DNA of 64,000 nucleotides from Ralstonia sp. TCR112 (GCF_007997035.1 NZ_VOSS01000096.1:1-64000), one strand, 5' to 3'; numbered from the stretch's first letter, positions 38,128-47,244 are shown. The notes: generated by a model from the letters alone, not told the origin. A program made the numbers and translations.

Positions 38128-38465
38128 TGACTTACCCTTAGATTGAATCCGCGGCACGAACGTGCTGGATTTGGTCGAGAACAAATGCCTATCGAAGAAG
38201 GCAGGCGCAAGTATTCCAAGCGTGGCGGCTGCGCCATATCAGACTGTTCTGAAAAAGCGGAGGGATTCTTGCGTTCTGCTCGTATGCCGACGCTTTAGGC
38301 ACTGGGGGCGCGGAGACTTTCTCGTCACGAAAGAGGCGGCTCGCTACGCATGCTGCAGAACCCGGGAATCGGTGCAGCACAAGGCTCCGTGCCGCCTCAG
38401 GCAAGGCGTACACGGCATATGTGGGGGGATGCGGAATCGGAGCGACGTTCGCTCCGTAGGCAAAT
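38128..38465 (-). promoter_or_regulatory. Intergenic region upstream of the fimbrial operon
   Basis: These 338 bases hold no credible gene. The promoter of the fimbrial operon should lie here, but no hexamers stand out. A hairpin at its right edge (38438-38456) is a possible terminator of the kinase gene. No inverted repeats suggesting phase variation were seen. Confidence 0.4.
38438..38456 (-). terminator. Weak terminator hairpin after the hybrid kinase
   Basis: CGGAGCG (38438-38444) pairs with CGCTCCG (38450-38456) around a 5-nt loop, 9 nt past the kinase stop on the minus strand. It is followed only by ATTCC, so termination may be inefficient. Confidence 0.4.
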
Positions 38466-40919
38466 TCAGGTAGTGGCGCCGTCCGTCGGGTGCAACGATT
38501 GGAGTTCCGCCAGAAGCGTATGAGCGTCTGCCGTGATGCCCCCGGAGGGCTGCGAAAGGTGCCGCTCCAATTCGCTTGCCACTTGGCGCGTTCGCAGGTC
38601 GTCCACAACAGCAGCTGCACCGACAATTCGATGCGCCGCTCGACGTGCCTGCTCGATATTCCGATCTGCGACGCCCTGGGTGAGCATCTCGAGATCGGCC
38701 TTCATCGTCTGCCGATAGATTGCATGCACGTCCCTCGCAGGCTGCAGATGATCTTCTGCAGGCTCTGCGTTGGAAGTCGAATCGCCATGGCCGCACCAGA
38801 GTTCGAGCAGTTCCCGTAATGCGGCAAGGCGCAGCGGCTTGCTCAGAACGCCGTCCATGCCGCTGTCGAAGCACCGTGTGCGATGAGCATCGTCAGCCGC
38901 GGCGGAGATCGCCACAATGGGCGTGCGTTCGCTCCCGCGCCGGTGTTCGATCTCGCGCATGCGCTGCGCGACGGTATAGCCGTCGATGCCCGGCAAGTTG
39001 CAGTCGAGCAGCACCATGTCAAACGCTGTCGACGCGAATTGTTCGAGCGCCGCCTCGCCGGTGCCTGCGACGGTTGATCGGCAAGCCAGCGCATCAAGTT
39101 GATGCTGGATCGCGTGTTGCACGGCCTCGTGATCATCGACGATCAGGACTAGCGGTCCATCGTTCGATCCCGACAACAGCGGTTTGATGGGCGGAGCCGG
39201 CGATGCCGCTTGCGCGCCAAGCGACGAATCCACGGGGGCCTGCTGTGATACCGACTCCGCGCCAGGTTCGCGCACCGGCAACATGACGGTGAACACCGTG
39301 CCGATCTCGGGCCTGCTGCTGACCGTGATCACGCCTTTCATCAGGTCGACCAACTCGCGGCAGATCGACAGGCCCAGCCCGCTGCCGCTGGCACCGCGGT
39401 TGCCTGGGCTTTCCACTCGCGCGTAGGGCTCGAAGATATGCCGTTGGCGGTCCGGGGGGATGCCCATGCCGGTGTCCCGGATTTCAAGCACAAGCGTGCC
39501 AGTCCCCCGGCGCTTTCCGGGCAGGTAGTCGACGCGCAGAACCACCTTGCCGGCCTCGGTGAACTTGATCGCATTCACCAACAGGTTCAGAACGATCTGC
39601 CGCACGCGCATGGGGTCGATTTCCACGCTGAAATCTGGCGCGCACGCTAGATCGAGGAACAACGCCAGCTTCTTCTCCTCCGAGCGCCAACGCACCATGT
39701 CGAGCGTCTGCTCGGCCCATGGCCCGATCTCGGTTCGCTGCAGCGCGAGCGTCACGCTGCGCGATTCGAGGCGCGAGTATTCGAGAACATCGTCGAGCAG
39801 CGCGAGGAGTGTTTCCGATGCCGAGACCGCTGCATTCGCGCGGCTCGCCTGTTCGCCGGTCAGCTGCGAGCGCTGGAGCAGCTCCAGCGACGCAAGGATG
39901 GTGTGCATCGGCGTGCGGATTTCGTGGCTGATGAAGGCGAGGAACATCGCCTTGTCGCGCTCACTACGTACGGCCGCAACGCGCGCGCGCCACAGCACGT
40001 ACGCCAGGATCGCGAAGGCCAGCACAACACCACCAACCAGCGCAACCTGCCACCATCGGTAATGGAGGATCGACGAAAGCGACGGTGCGCCGTAGTCGGT
40101 GGTTTCCTGCCATCGGTGCCGGATGGCATCGGCCTCTGAGGCCGGAATGGCGGTGAGCGACTTGTCGAGAATCGACGCGAGCACGGTGTTGTCCTCGCGC
40201 GTGACCATCGTCAGCGCATACGGACGATCCCAGATGCTGCCTGAGAGAAAAAGCCGGCCCTTGAACTGGCGATTCAATTGCGGAAGGAGAGACGCGTCGG
40301 TCCCGAGGGCGGCGTCCGCCTCTTCGTTTGCGACGGCCTCCAGCGCATCGGACTCATCCTGAAACGTCAGCAACGTAACGGGTACATCGCTGTGGCGAAT
40401 GGCAAGTTCGAGCCCGCCACCGCCTTTGATTGCAACCCGCTTCCCGGCCAGTTGCGGGAAGCCGGCAAACAGGTTTTCCCGCTCGGCCGTGACGATTGCG
40501 ATTGTGCCGACGTAGTACGGCGTACTTGCAGTGAACCCGTCTCGTTGGGGTGCCGCGTCGTAGTTCTTGCCCCAGTCCGGCAACATGTCGATGCTGCCCG
40601 ATTTCAACGCTGCGACGGAGCCTTTCCAGCACGCGCCGTCGACATATTCGAAGCGCAACCCGCTCAACTCCGCAACCGCCTCGAGAAACGACGGAACGAT
40701 GCCAACCACCTTGCCGCCTTCGACAAACTCGAACGGACGCCAGTGCGCGTTGACACAGGTACGCACCACCGGATGCGCCGCAATCCACGCATGTTCTTCC
40801 GGCGTGAATAGCGAGGTCGCTACCGCGTGGCTGCCCGCGGACGTCAAGCCAAGCCAACCGCCCAGGATCAGCGCGCGCACCATCGCCGCTACATTATTCA
40901 CAGCATCCCCAGTCGCCAT
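38466..40919 (-). CDS. BvgS-like hybrid sensor histidine kinase
   Basis: From the ATG at 40919 the protein is 817 residues. It has a signal or anchor region, then one periplasmic SBP_bac_3 solute-binding domain (about 40-265, with VRTCVNAHWRPFEFVEGGKV). A membrane helix follows near 290-312, then a HisKA domain with His332 in AFISHEIRTPMH, and an HATPase with NLLVNAIKFTE and GSGLGLSI. A receiver domain has phosphoacceptor Asp639 in VLLDCNLPGIDG, and a C-terminal Hpt domain has His763 in AAHRIVGAA. This phosphorelay matches BvgS/EvgS, but those have two periplasmic domains and a PAS domain. No response regulator gene lies nearby. Its position beside the pilin operon suggests control of fimbriae, which is inference. 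The start is uncertain. Confidence 0.9.
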   Translation of the reverse strand: MATGDAVNNVAAMVRALILGGWLGLTSAGSHAVATSLFTPEEHAWIAAHPVVRTCVNAHWRPFEFVEGGKVVGIVPSFLEAVAELSGLRFEYVDGACWKGSVAALKSGSIDMLPDWGKNYDAAPQRDGFTASTPYYVGTIAIVTAERENLFAGFPQLAGKRVAIKGGGGLELAIRHSDVPVTLLTFQDESDALEAVANEEADAALGTDASLLPQLNRQFKGRLFLSGSIWDRPYALTMVTREDNTVLASILDKSLTAIPASEADAIRHRWQETTDYGAPSLSSILHYRWWQVALVGGVVLAFAILAYVLWRARVAAVRSERDKAMFLAFISHEIRTPMHTILASLELLQRSQLTGEQASRANAAVSASETLLALLDDVLEYSRLESRSVTLALQRTEIGPWAEQTLDMVRWRSEEKKLALFLDLACAPDFSVEIDPMRVRQIVLNLLVNAIKFTEAGKVVLRVDYLPGKRRGTGTLVLEIRDTGMGIPPDRQRHIFEPYARVESPGNRGASGSGLGLSICRELVDLMKGVITVSSRPEIGTVFTVMLPVREPGAESVSQQAPVDSSLGAQAASPAPPIKPLLSGSNDGPLVLIVDDHEAVQHAIQHQLDALACRSTVAGTGEAALEQFASTAFDMVLLDCNLPGIDGYTVAQRMREIEHRRGSERTPIVAISAAADDAHRTRCFDSGMDGVLSKPLRLAALRELLELWCGHGDSTSNAEPAEDHLQPARDVHAIYRQTMKADLEMLTQGVADRNIEQARRAAHRIVGAAAVVDDLRTRQVASELERHLSQPSGGITADAHTLLAELQSLHPTDGATT

Positions 40920-41107
40920 ATCGGAATCGATTGCATCAGCGCGTCGCGTTTGCGACGTTGCCGAGCTGCCATTCCACAAGCTTAATTCAGTCCCGAGCCA
41001 GATGGCCGGAAACTGCCCTCAGGCCGTGTAGAAGGGTCAGCGAACGCACGGATGCGATTCGACCGGGACGGTGCTGTCGCTCGTCGCCCGAGGAAGAGCG
41101 CGGACGC

Positions 41108-43567
41108 TCAAGACCGACACGCGCGACGCCGCGCCAGGGCTACTGCAGCGGCGGCCAGCGCGAGCCCGACGATCGGGTCCACCGCACCGGCACCTCCCTC
41201 CCCTGCGCTGCCTGGGGCACCGCCCGCCGCCGCATCGCCTTCCGGATTCGTGCCGCCACCTGCGGCTTGCGTAGTGAGCGCGAGGTCGACCAGCACCGGA
41301 TCGTGGTCCGACGAGCGGTACGCGTCCGGCGCGTAGAACGTCTGCTGCTGCTCGGCGCTCTTGTAGGCGAACGAATATTCCAGCGCAATCGGCTCATCGG
41401 CGTTGATGTGCCATTCGTGCACGGCGCGCACACGCTCGGCAAGGCCCGCCGTGGCCAGCGCATGGTCGATATACCCGGCTTCGCCGCCATAGACGTAGCT
41501 GTACGCATCTTTGCCGACAAACTTCGCCACCATGTCGGCGTAGCCCTTGTCGGCGAACACCAGGATGGGGTCCTCCTTGGCATAGCTATTGAGGTCGCCG
41601 ATCAGGAGCTTGCCGACATCCGCCACGCCAGTCGGCGAGGTCGCCAACCAATCGGCGATCAAGCCTGCAGCGCGGACGCGGGTGGGGTTCCAGCAGCTTT
41701 GGCCATCGCGCTGGTCGGCATCTTTGCCGGTCGCGCCGGAGCAGCCCTTCGACTTCAGATGATTGACGACCACCGTGAAGTTCTGCGTGCCGCCGATGCG
41801 CCGGAAGCTGCGCGCCAGCGGCTGGCGGTTCTTGTCGTCGATGGCCAGGGTGGCCGGCACGCCAACCGGTTCCACGGTGCGGCTGTTGTAGAGGATCGCC
41901 ACCGTGATCGCATCGCTGCCGAGCTTCGGCACGCCCGGATCGACGTAGCGCCAGTCGGCACCAAGCTGGCTCGTCAGCCGGCGGATGGCGCTGAGGCTGC
42001 CGTAGCCGTCGTTCTCGATTTCCATCAGGCCGACCACGTCAGCGTCGATGGCGCGGATGGCGGCGACGATCTTGGCCTCCTGGCGTTCGAACTCCGCCGG
42101 TGTCTTGGCCCCTCGATTAGCCGGATCATCGAAGCCGGCGCCTTTGCCGTCACCGTTGAAGTAGTTCAGCACGTTGAACGACGCCACGCGCACATCGGCC
42201 TGGGCGTGGCGAGCCGGTGCGCCAGCACGCGGGTTCGGGGCGGCATTGAAAGCCGGTGCAGCCGCGCCCGGCACGGGCTGCAGGCGCCAGGCGTTGTAGC
42301 GCATTTCCAGCGCGCCCTGCACGCCGCTCACCGTATAGCCGGCGCGCACGGGGTTCGCGGCCGACAAGCCCGGCGCCGGATAGCGAACGGTGCCAGGATT
42401 CTGCTGATTGGAGCCGTCGTCGAGCACGATGCGGTTCAGCGCATTGGCCGCCGCCTGCGCTGCCGCCCCATTCCCGGGAGGCGCCACGTTTGTGGGCAGC
42501 GGCAGGCGCCCGTTGCTGAGCAGGACGCTGCCATAGCGCCCCAGCTCGTACGTTTCGCTCACCGTCAGCGTTTGCGGCAGGCGCACGAGCATCCCTTCAT
42601 ATGCCGACAGCGCCTTGGCATCCGCCACGGGCAACGTCACATCGACGGGCGTCACGCTGTGGCCGCTGGCGCAGCTTGCGATGCCATTCGTGGCCAGCGT
42701 CAGTTGCGTTTGGCCGTACTTTTCCTCGACCTGGCCGACGAGGTGGACGAGGTCGCCAGCGCGGGCGCTAACGCCGGGCGCATAGACGAACAGCCCTTCC
42801 GACACGCCGGGCAACCTGCGGCGCTGTGCGTCCGGTTGTTGCACGAAGAAGCCGTTGAAACCGTTGGTGCCGCTGTAGTCGGCGGTCACGACCGCTTCGA
42901 TCTCGACGTTCTGACCGGCCAGCGGCGAAGTCGCGCCCGCGCCCTGCACATCCGCAAGGTGTGTTGCCGGCGCGCCGCACACGGCAACGACCGGCGATGG
43001 CGGCGTGACCGTGCCCTGCCCGTTGTACAGGCCAAGATCGGAAAAGTCGTCGATGTTGAACGCGTCCCATTGGACGGATGGATCGAAGGCCGCCGTGATG
43101 TTCGTGTCGCCCGTCTTCACCGTGCCTTTGCGGCGCAGCGTGTGGTCCTTCGTACCAGCGCTGGCTGTGCCCCAAAAGCCGGACGGCGGCTGATAGCCGA
43201 CTTGGCCGATGCGATCGACAACGACGCCGGAGCGTGTCAGCGTGAGCGCGTCGTCGCCGTTGAACGAGAACGCCGTGGTCTGGTTGACGCGCGTGCCGAG
43301 CGCGCTTGCCAGCGTGCTGTGGGCCATCACGTGAACGGCCCCGGGCGCCAGCTTGCCCGAGAGCGAAAACGAAGCGGTGGGCGTGCTGGCGCCATTGTTG
43401 TACTGCTCGATCTTGTAGACCGACAGATCGGCCTCGGTGCCGTCCGGGTTGTAGATTTCGATGGCTTTGTTGTTCGAACTGCCTTCGACGTACTCGCTGA
43501 TAAGAAGCTCGGCACGAGCAGGCAACGCCGCGAACAGCACGACGGGAAGGAGGAAATGCAGGCGCAT
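41108..43567 (-). CDS. ExeM/NucH family secreted endonuclease with C-terminal sorting tail
   Basis: An 819-residue exported nuclease. The ATG at 43567 opens the signal peptide MRLHFLLPVVLFAALPARA. A lamin-tail domain follows (ELLISEYVEGSSNNKAIEIY), then an OB-fold region, and an endonuclease/exonuclease/phosphatase domain (about 475-770). Motifs in it include VASFNVLNYFNGDG, DADVVGLMEIENDG and the late SDHDPVLVDLAL catalytic pair. The tail is Gly-rich, then a short hydrophobic stretch, then ARRRACRS, resembling a GlyGly-CTERM signal cut by rhombosortase for type II secretion. ExeM-type enzymes degrade extracellular DNA for phosphate or biofilm dispersal. It stands alone. Confidence 0.88.
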   Translation of the reverse strand: MRLHFLLPVVLFAALPARAELLISEYVEGSSNNKAIEIYNPDGTEADLSVYKIEQYNNGASTPTASFSLSGKLAPGAVHVMAHSTLASALGTRVNQTTAFSFNGDDALTLTRSGVVVDRIGQVGYQPPSGFWGTASAGTKDHTLRRKGTVKTGDTNITAAFDPSVQWDAFNIDDFSDLGLYNGQGTVTPPSPVVAVCGAPATHLADVQGAGATSPLAGQNVEIEAVVTADYSGTNGFNGFFVQQPDAQRRRLPGVSEGLFVYAPGVSARAGDLVHLVGQVEEKYGQTQLTLATNGIASCASGHSVTPVDVTLPVADAKALSAYEGMLVRLPQTLTVSETYELGRYGSVLLSNGRLPLPTNVAPPGNGAAAQAAANALNRIVLDDGSNQQNPGTVRYPAPGLSAANPVRAGYTVSGVQGALEMRYNAWRLQPVPGAAAPAFNAAPNPRAGAPARHAQADVRVASFNVLNYFNGDGKGAGFDDPANRGAKTPAEFERQEAKIVAAIRAIDADVVGLMEIENDGYGSLSAIRRLTSQLGADWRYVDPGVPKLGSDAITVAILYNSRTVEPVGVPATLAIDDKNRQPLARSFRRIGGTQNFTVVVNHLKSKGCSGATGKDADQRDGQSCWNPTRVRAAGLIADWLATSPTGVADVGKLLIGDLNSYAKEDPILVFADKGYADMVAKFVGKDAYSYVYGGEAGYIDHALATAGLAERVRAVHEWHINADEPIALEYSFAYKSAEQQQTFYAPDAYRSSDHDPVLVDLALTTQAAGGGTNPEGDAAAGGAPGSAGEGGAGAVDPIVGLALAAAAVALARRRACRS

Positions 43568-43704
43568 GGGGATCAGGGGATGGGGGGAGAAATGGTTTCG
43601 GCATACCTTCAACAACGCCGATGACGCACGCATGGCGCGCCGTCGCCGGTCGTTCAGCATTCTGTAAGCCGAGCCATCCAGGCAGCCCGCCCTCACCAAA
43701 AAAT

Positions 43705-43741
43705 GAAAAACCCGCGACGCTTTCGCAGTCGCGGGTTTTTT
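43705..43741 (-). terminator. Bidirectional intrinsic terminator
   Basis: CCCGCGAC and GTCGCGGG (43711-43718 and 43728-43735) with AAAAA before and TTTTTT after. On the minus strand it ends the RcnB-like gene, whose stop is 18 nt away. Confidence 0.88.
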
Positions 43742-43758
43742 ATGCAACGGATCGCTTA

Positions 43759-44094
43759 TCAGCCGCCGATCGTCACATTGAAGACAAGGCCATCGGGCCT
43801 CACGAGGTAGTAGCCGCCATCTACACCGACCCAGTGGTAACCGCGCGGCGGGGGTGAAAGACGATGCTCGCGCCAGTCGTCAATGATGTATTGGCGATCA
43901 CGGTATTCGGGTGGAATGCGCTCACCGCGGTGCCACCGGTGAGCCATCTCGCGATCGGCTCGACGGTCCATATCGACACGTTCTTCGTGGCGGTCGCGGT
44001 CCCAGCGGTGGTCGCGCTCTTGCGCATGGCTGGCCAGCGGTGCAAGCGCAGAGACGGCCAGCATCAACGACATCAGTAACTTGGTCTTTTGCAT
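43759..44094 (-). CDS. Small exported RcnB-like protein
   Basis: The frame is open to 44178, but the ATG at 44094 has an AAGGAG site 7 nt upstream and begins a signal peptide (MQKTKLLMSLMLAVSALAPL, cleavage after SHA). The 111-residue product is rich in His, Arg and Asp (RDHRWDRDRHEERVDMDRR). The C-terminal RcnB domain has YIIDDWREHRLSPPPRGYHW and ends in VFNVTIGG. RcnB modulates Ni/Co efflux in E. coli, but most RcnB-domain proteins in Ralstonia have no known role. It is divergent from a LysE exporter. Confidence 0.85.
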   Translation of the reverse strand: MQKTKLLMSLMLAVSALAPLASHAQERDHRWDRDRHEERVDMDRRADREMAHRWHRGERIPPEYRDRQYIIDDWREHRLSPPPRGYHWVGVDGGYYLVRPDGLVFNVTIGG

Positions 44095-44343
44095 GGATTG
44101 GCTCCTTGAAGCGTCCGGACATGCCGGACCTTGTTTCCACTCTATGCCGCCCCTCCGCTCCAGGCTGTGACGAAGCACGTTAAGGATGTAACAGTGGATT
44201 TTCGAGTGCCGCGTGCGCCGCCTGAGCCGTCAGTGGACCAATACAGAATTGCCAGTTTTTGTGATTTTCTGTACCTGTCGGGCCATCGACACCGGGTGCT
44301 AGCCTGCAAGCTCCTCACCTTTGCCGCCGATTGCACATCTGCC

Positions 44344-44976
44344 ATGCCCACCCTCACCAATCTGCTGACCTTTGCCTTGGTTGCGCTCGGCATGGTGCTG
44401 ACGCCAGGCCCGAATATGATCTACCTGATCTCGCGCTCGATCTGCCAAGGGCGCAACGCGGGGCTGGTGTCGCTGGCGGGCATCGCCACAGGCTTTGTCT
44501 TCTACATGCTGTGCGCCGCATTCGGCATCACCGCCTTGCTGATGGCCGTGCCGTTTGCCTACGATGCGCTGCGCTTTGGCGGGGCCATCTATCTGCTGTA
44601 CCTCGCCTGGCAGGCAGTGCGGCCGGGCGGCCGGGCGCCGTTCCAGGTGCGCGAACTGCCGATGGACAGCCCGCGCAAGCTCTACACGATGGGCTTGCTG
44701 ACCAGCCTGCTCAACCCGAAGGTGGCGGTGCTGTATCTGTCGCTGTTGCCGCAGTTCATCGAGCCGGCGCACGGCAGCGTGCTGGTGCAGTCGGTCTGCC
44801 TGGGGGTCACGCAAATCTGCGTGAGCGTGACGGTCAATTCGATGATCGCGGCGACGGCGGGCAGCATCGCCGCGTTTCTCTCGCGCAAGCCGAGCTGGCT
44901 GTCGGTCCAGCGCTACCTGATGGGCACCGTGCTGACCAGCCTGGCGCTGCGCATGGCGATGGAAGCGCGCAAGTAG
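44344..44976 (+). CDS. LysE/RhtB family amino acid exporter
   Basis: A 210-residue inner-membrane exporter with about six hydrophobic segments. The frame opens at 44131, but the ATG at 44344 gives MPTLTNLLTFALVALGMVLT and then PGPNMIYLISRS, the hallmark N-terminal PGPN motif of LysE/RhtB. A second family block is TSLLNPKVAVLYLSLLPQFI near residues 117-136. The exported amino acid or homoserine derivative cannot be told. There is no LysR regulator next to it, unlike many lysE loci. Confidence 0.9.
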   Translation: MPTLTNLLTFALVALGMVLTPGPNMIYLISRSICQGRNAGLVSLAGIATGFVFYMLCAAFGITALLMAVPFAYDALRFGGAIYLLYLAWQAVRPGGRAPFQVRELPMDSPRKLYTMGLLTSLLNPKVAVLYLSLLPQFIEPAHGSVLVQSVCLGVTQICVSVTVNSMIAATAGSIAAFLSRKPSWLSVQRYLMGTVLTSLALRMAMEARK

Positions 44977-45012
44977 CCACACATAGTCGATAAAAATATC
45001 TGCCGCCAGATG

Positions 45013-45054
45013 AAAACGGGGCGATCCAGCCAAACCGGATCGCCCCGTTTTTTT
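45013..45054 (+). terminator. Bidirectional intrinsic terminator after lysE-like gene
   Basis: A perfect 15-bp inverted repeat: AAAACGGGGCGATCC at 45013-45027 and its complement at 45037-45051, followed by a T run. It separates the LysE gene from the converging TusA-like gene. Confidence 0.92.
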
Positions 45055-45069
45055 GAACGCGCTGCCAGA

Positions 45070-45297
45070 TCAGCGACGGCGCATATAGAACGTGAACACC
45101 TTGTCCTGCTCGCTGTGCTCCAGCAGCTCATTGCCGGTCTGCTTGGCGAATGCCTGAAAGTCCCGCGTAGCGCCGGGGTCGGTGGCAAGAATCTTGAGCA
45201 CATCGCCGCTTTGCATGTCGGCAAGCGCCTTCTTCGTGCGCAGGATGGGCAGCGGGCAATTCAGGCCGCGCGCGTCGATTTCCTTTTGAAACTCCAT
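45070..45297 (-). CDS. TusA-family sulfurtransferase
   Basis: From the ATG at 45297, which has a GAGGAA ribosome binding site, the product is a compact 75-residue TusA-fold protein. An upstream ATG at 45348 in the same frame lacks a Shine-Dalgarno. The conserved CPxP motif carries Cys14 (DARGLNCPLPILRTKKAL), which accepts persulfide sulfur, as in TusA for tRNA thiolation. The length and the C-terminal VFTFYMRRR fit the family. It follows the Nudix gene by about 48 nt on the minus strand. Confidence 0.9.
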   Translation of the reverse strand: MEFQKEIDARGLNCPLPILRTKKALADMQSGDVLKILATDPGATRDFQAFAKQTGNELLEHSEQDKVFTFYMRRR

Positions 45298-45344
45298 GTC
45301 TTCCTCAGTGGTACGGGCAAGCGGCGCAGTACCGCTCGCATCAG

Positions 45345-45926
45345 TCATTCCGGGATTGTAACGAGCCGCGTGGGTTGCCACTGGCGCGGCGGCGGCTCGG
45401 CTGGTTCGCCGGTACGGATGTCGATGTAATTGACCGGCAGGCCGCGCGCGGTCAGGAAATCGGCGACGGCATAGCCGGTGCCGGCCGTCCACGGACGGAC
45501 TTTCTCAAACGGCTTCAAGCGGTATTCGACCAACTCTTCCGACAACGCGATCTCGCCATCGGCCACCACGTGGTACGCGATGATCAGTTCGTTCTTGCGG
45601 ATGAACTCATACACGCCGATCAGCGAGATCGATTGTGCGTCGAGGTTCGTCTCTTCCTTCAGCTCGCGCGCGATGCCCTCTTCGGGCGTCTCGTCGCGTT
45701 CGAGAAAGCCCGTGACGAGCGCGAACATGCCCTCGGGCCACAATGCGTTGCGCGCCAGGAACATCTGCCCGCGATATTCGACAACCGCCGCCAGGACGGG
45801 CAGCGGATTGTTCCAGTGCACGAAGCCGCAGTCCTGCGCCGGGCACGCGATGCGCAAGCGCCCGGCGTTGTGCTGCTCGACCAGCGGCGTGGCGCATTGC
45901 GGACAGAAACGGTAGTCGAAGCTCAT
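45345..45926 (-). CDS. Nudix hydrolase with N-terminal zinc ribbon
   Basis: A 193-residue protein starting MSFDYRFCPQC at 45926. Cys8, Cys11, Cys28 and Cys33 form a zinc ribbon like that of NADH pyrophosphatase (NudC). The Nudix box follows from Gly73 with Glu79, Arg87-Glu88 and Glu91-Glu92, all catalytic or magnesium-binding positions intact. It lacks the C-terminal SQPWPFPxS motif of NudC, so the nucleotide substrate is open. It is 5 nt downstream of the threonine aldolase gene and likely cotranscribed. Confidence 0.88.
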   Translation of the reverse strand: MSFDYRFCPQCATPLVEQHNAGRLRIACPAQDCGFVHWNNPLPVLAAVVEYRGQMFLARNALWPEGMFALVTGFLERDETPEEGIARELKEETNLDAQSISLIGVYEFIRKNELIIAYHVVADGEIALSEELVEYRLKPFEKVRPWTAGTGYAVADFLTARGLPVNYIDIRTGEPAEPPPRQWQPTRLVTIPE

Positions 45927-45931
45927 GGCAA

Positions 45932-46987
45932 TCAGATCGATTGAACGGCCTGCGCGCAGGCTGCGCGAATATCGGCGGCGAAGGCTTCCACCGTCTCGGG
46001 CTGCACGTCCCACGAGCACATCAGGCGGCAACCGCCCGCACCAATGAACGTGTAGAAGCGCCAGCCGCGCGCGCGCAGCGTCTCGATGGCGGGCAGCGGC
46101 AGCTCGGCGAACACGGCGTTCGATTCGGTCGGGAACATGATGCGCACGCCCGGCACGTCGGCAATGCGCGCGTGCAGCAGCTGCGCCATCGCGTTGCCGT
46201 GACGCGCGTTGCGCAGCCACACATCGTTCTCGAGCAGACCCAGCCACGGCGCCGAGATGAAGCGCATCTTCGATGCAAGCTGCCCGGCCTGCTTCACGCG
46301 ATAGGCGAAGTCCTCGGCCAGGCGGCGGTCGAAGAAGACCACGGCCTCGCCGACCGGCAGACCGTTCTTCGTGCCGCCAAAGCACAGCACATCCACGCCG
46401 GCGCGCCAGGTGATCTCCGACGGATGCACGCCCAGCGACGCCACCGCATTCGCAAAACGCGCGCCGTCCATGTGCACCCGCAACTGCCGACGCTTGGCAA
46501 TCGCGGCAATCGCGCGCACCTCGTCGACGGTGTAGACGGTGCCGACTTCCGTCGACTGCGTCAGCGAAACCACCTTCGGCTTCGGGTAGTGGATATCGGA
46601 GCGCCGCGTGACGAGCGCTTCGACCGCATCCGGCGTCAGCTTGCCGTTTTCGCCTTTGGCGGTCAGCAGCTTGGAGCCGTTGGAGAAAAACTCCGGGCCG
46701 CCGCATTCGTCGGTTTCGATGTGCGCCAGCTCGTGGCAGATCACGGAGTGATACGACTGGCACAGCGACGACAGCGCCAGCGAATTGGCCGCCGTGCCGT
46801 TGAAGACAAAGAAGACTTCGCAGTCGGTCTCGAACAGGTCGCGGATGCGGTCGCACACGCGCTGCGTCCAGGAATCGTCGCCATAGGCCGGCTCATGGCC
46901 GCTGCCGTTGGCCTCCAGGAAATACTTCAGCGACTCCGGGCAGAAGCCCGCGTAGTTGTCTGAGGCGAAATGCTGCATGGGCTGCAT
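45932..46987 (-). CDS. ltaE: Low-specificity threonine aldolase
   Basis: A 351-residue PLP enzyme of fold type I that cleaves threonine or allo-threonine to glycine and acetaldehyde. The PLP lysine is Lys207 in VLCFGGTKNGLPVGEAVVF. HMDGARFANA (residues 172-181) is the conserved Asp-Gly-Ala-Arg block. The start MQPMQHFASDNYAGFCPE is typical. A tautomerase gene lies 31 nt upstream and a Nudix gene 5 nt downstream on the same strand. A single-aldolase classification fits better than phenylserine aldolase, though these are hard to separate. Confidence 0.92.
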   Translation of the reverse strand: MQPMQHFASDNYAGFCPESLKYFLEANGSGHEPAYGDDSWTQRVCDRIRDLFETDCEVFFVFNGTAANSLALSSLCQSYHSVICHELAHIETDECGGPEFFSNGSKLLTAKGENGKLTPDAVEALVTRRSDIHYPKPKVVSLTQSTEVGTVYTVDEVRAIAAIAKRRQLRVHMDGARFANAVASLGVHPSEITWRAGVDVLCFGGTKNGLPVGEAVVFFDRRLAEDFAYRVKQAGQLASKMRFISAPWLGLLENDVWLRNARHGNAMAQLLHARIADVPGVRIMFPTESNAVFAELPLPAIETLRARGWRFYTFIGAGGCRLMCSWDVQPETVEAFAADIRAACAQAVQSI

Positions 46988-47018
46988 GGCGGACCGGCAA
47001 ATGAGAGTGGAGGACGGG

Positions 47019-47207
47019 TTACTTCTGTTCGGACCACAGCACGCCGCCGGTGGCCCAGTTTTCGCGCTTGATGTCGGTGATGATGATGTCGACGGCAGCC
47101 GGCGCGCAGCCGAGCGATTCGCACGTGACGCGCGTCACTTCTTCGACGAGCTTCCTCTTCTGCTCAACGCTGCGGCCCTCGAACATCTCGATATGGAAAG
47201 TCGGCAT
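47019..47207 (-). CDS. 4-oxalocrotonate tautomerase-like protein
   Basis: A 62-residue protein that begins Met-Pro, so removal of Met exposes the catalytic Pro1 of the 4-OT fold. The sequence PTFHIEMFEGRSVEQKRKLV with VTRVTCESLG and DIIITDIKRENWATGG fits small 4-OT subunits, which act as oligomers. The true substrate is unknown and 4-OT members are catalytically promiscuous. It lies between the class II aldolase and ltaE genes on the same strand. Confidence 0.88.
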   Translation of the reverse strand: MPTFHIEMFEGRSVEQKRKLVEEVTRVTCESLGCAPAAVDIIITDIKRENWATGGVLWSEQK

Positions 47208-47244
47208 GGTGTCTCCTGTTTAGTGGGTCGCTTTGACAGTCGCG

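Noticed and set aside
32610-38465. Second copy of the tmRNA 3' end as an island boundary
   Set aside because: No repeat of the GGTTCGATTCCCGCC region was found in the fimbrial block by eye; it could still lie outside the window.
40931-43624. An 897-codon plus-strand frame over the nuclease gene
   Set aside because: It is an antisense shadow of the ExeM-type nuclease, whose sequence and motifs are clear on the minus strand.
45345-46856. A 503-codon minus-strand frame
   Set aside because: Only its last 193 codons are a real gene (the Nudix hydrolase). The first part is a frame-shifted shadow of ltaE.
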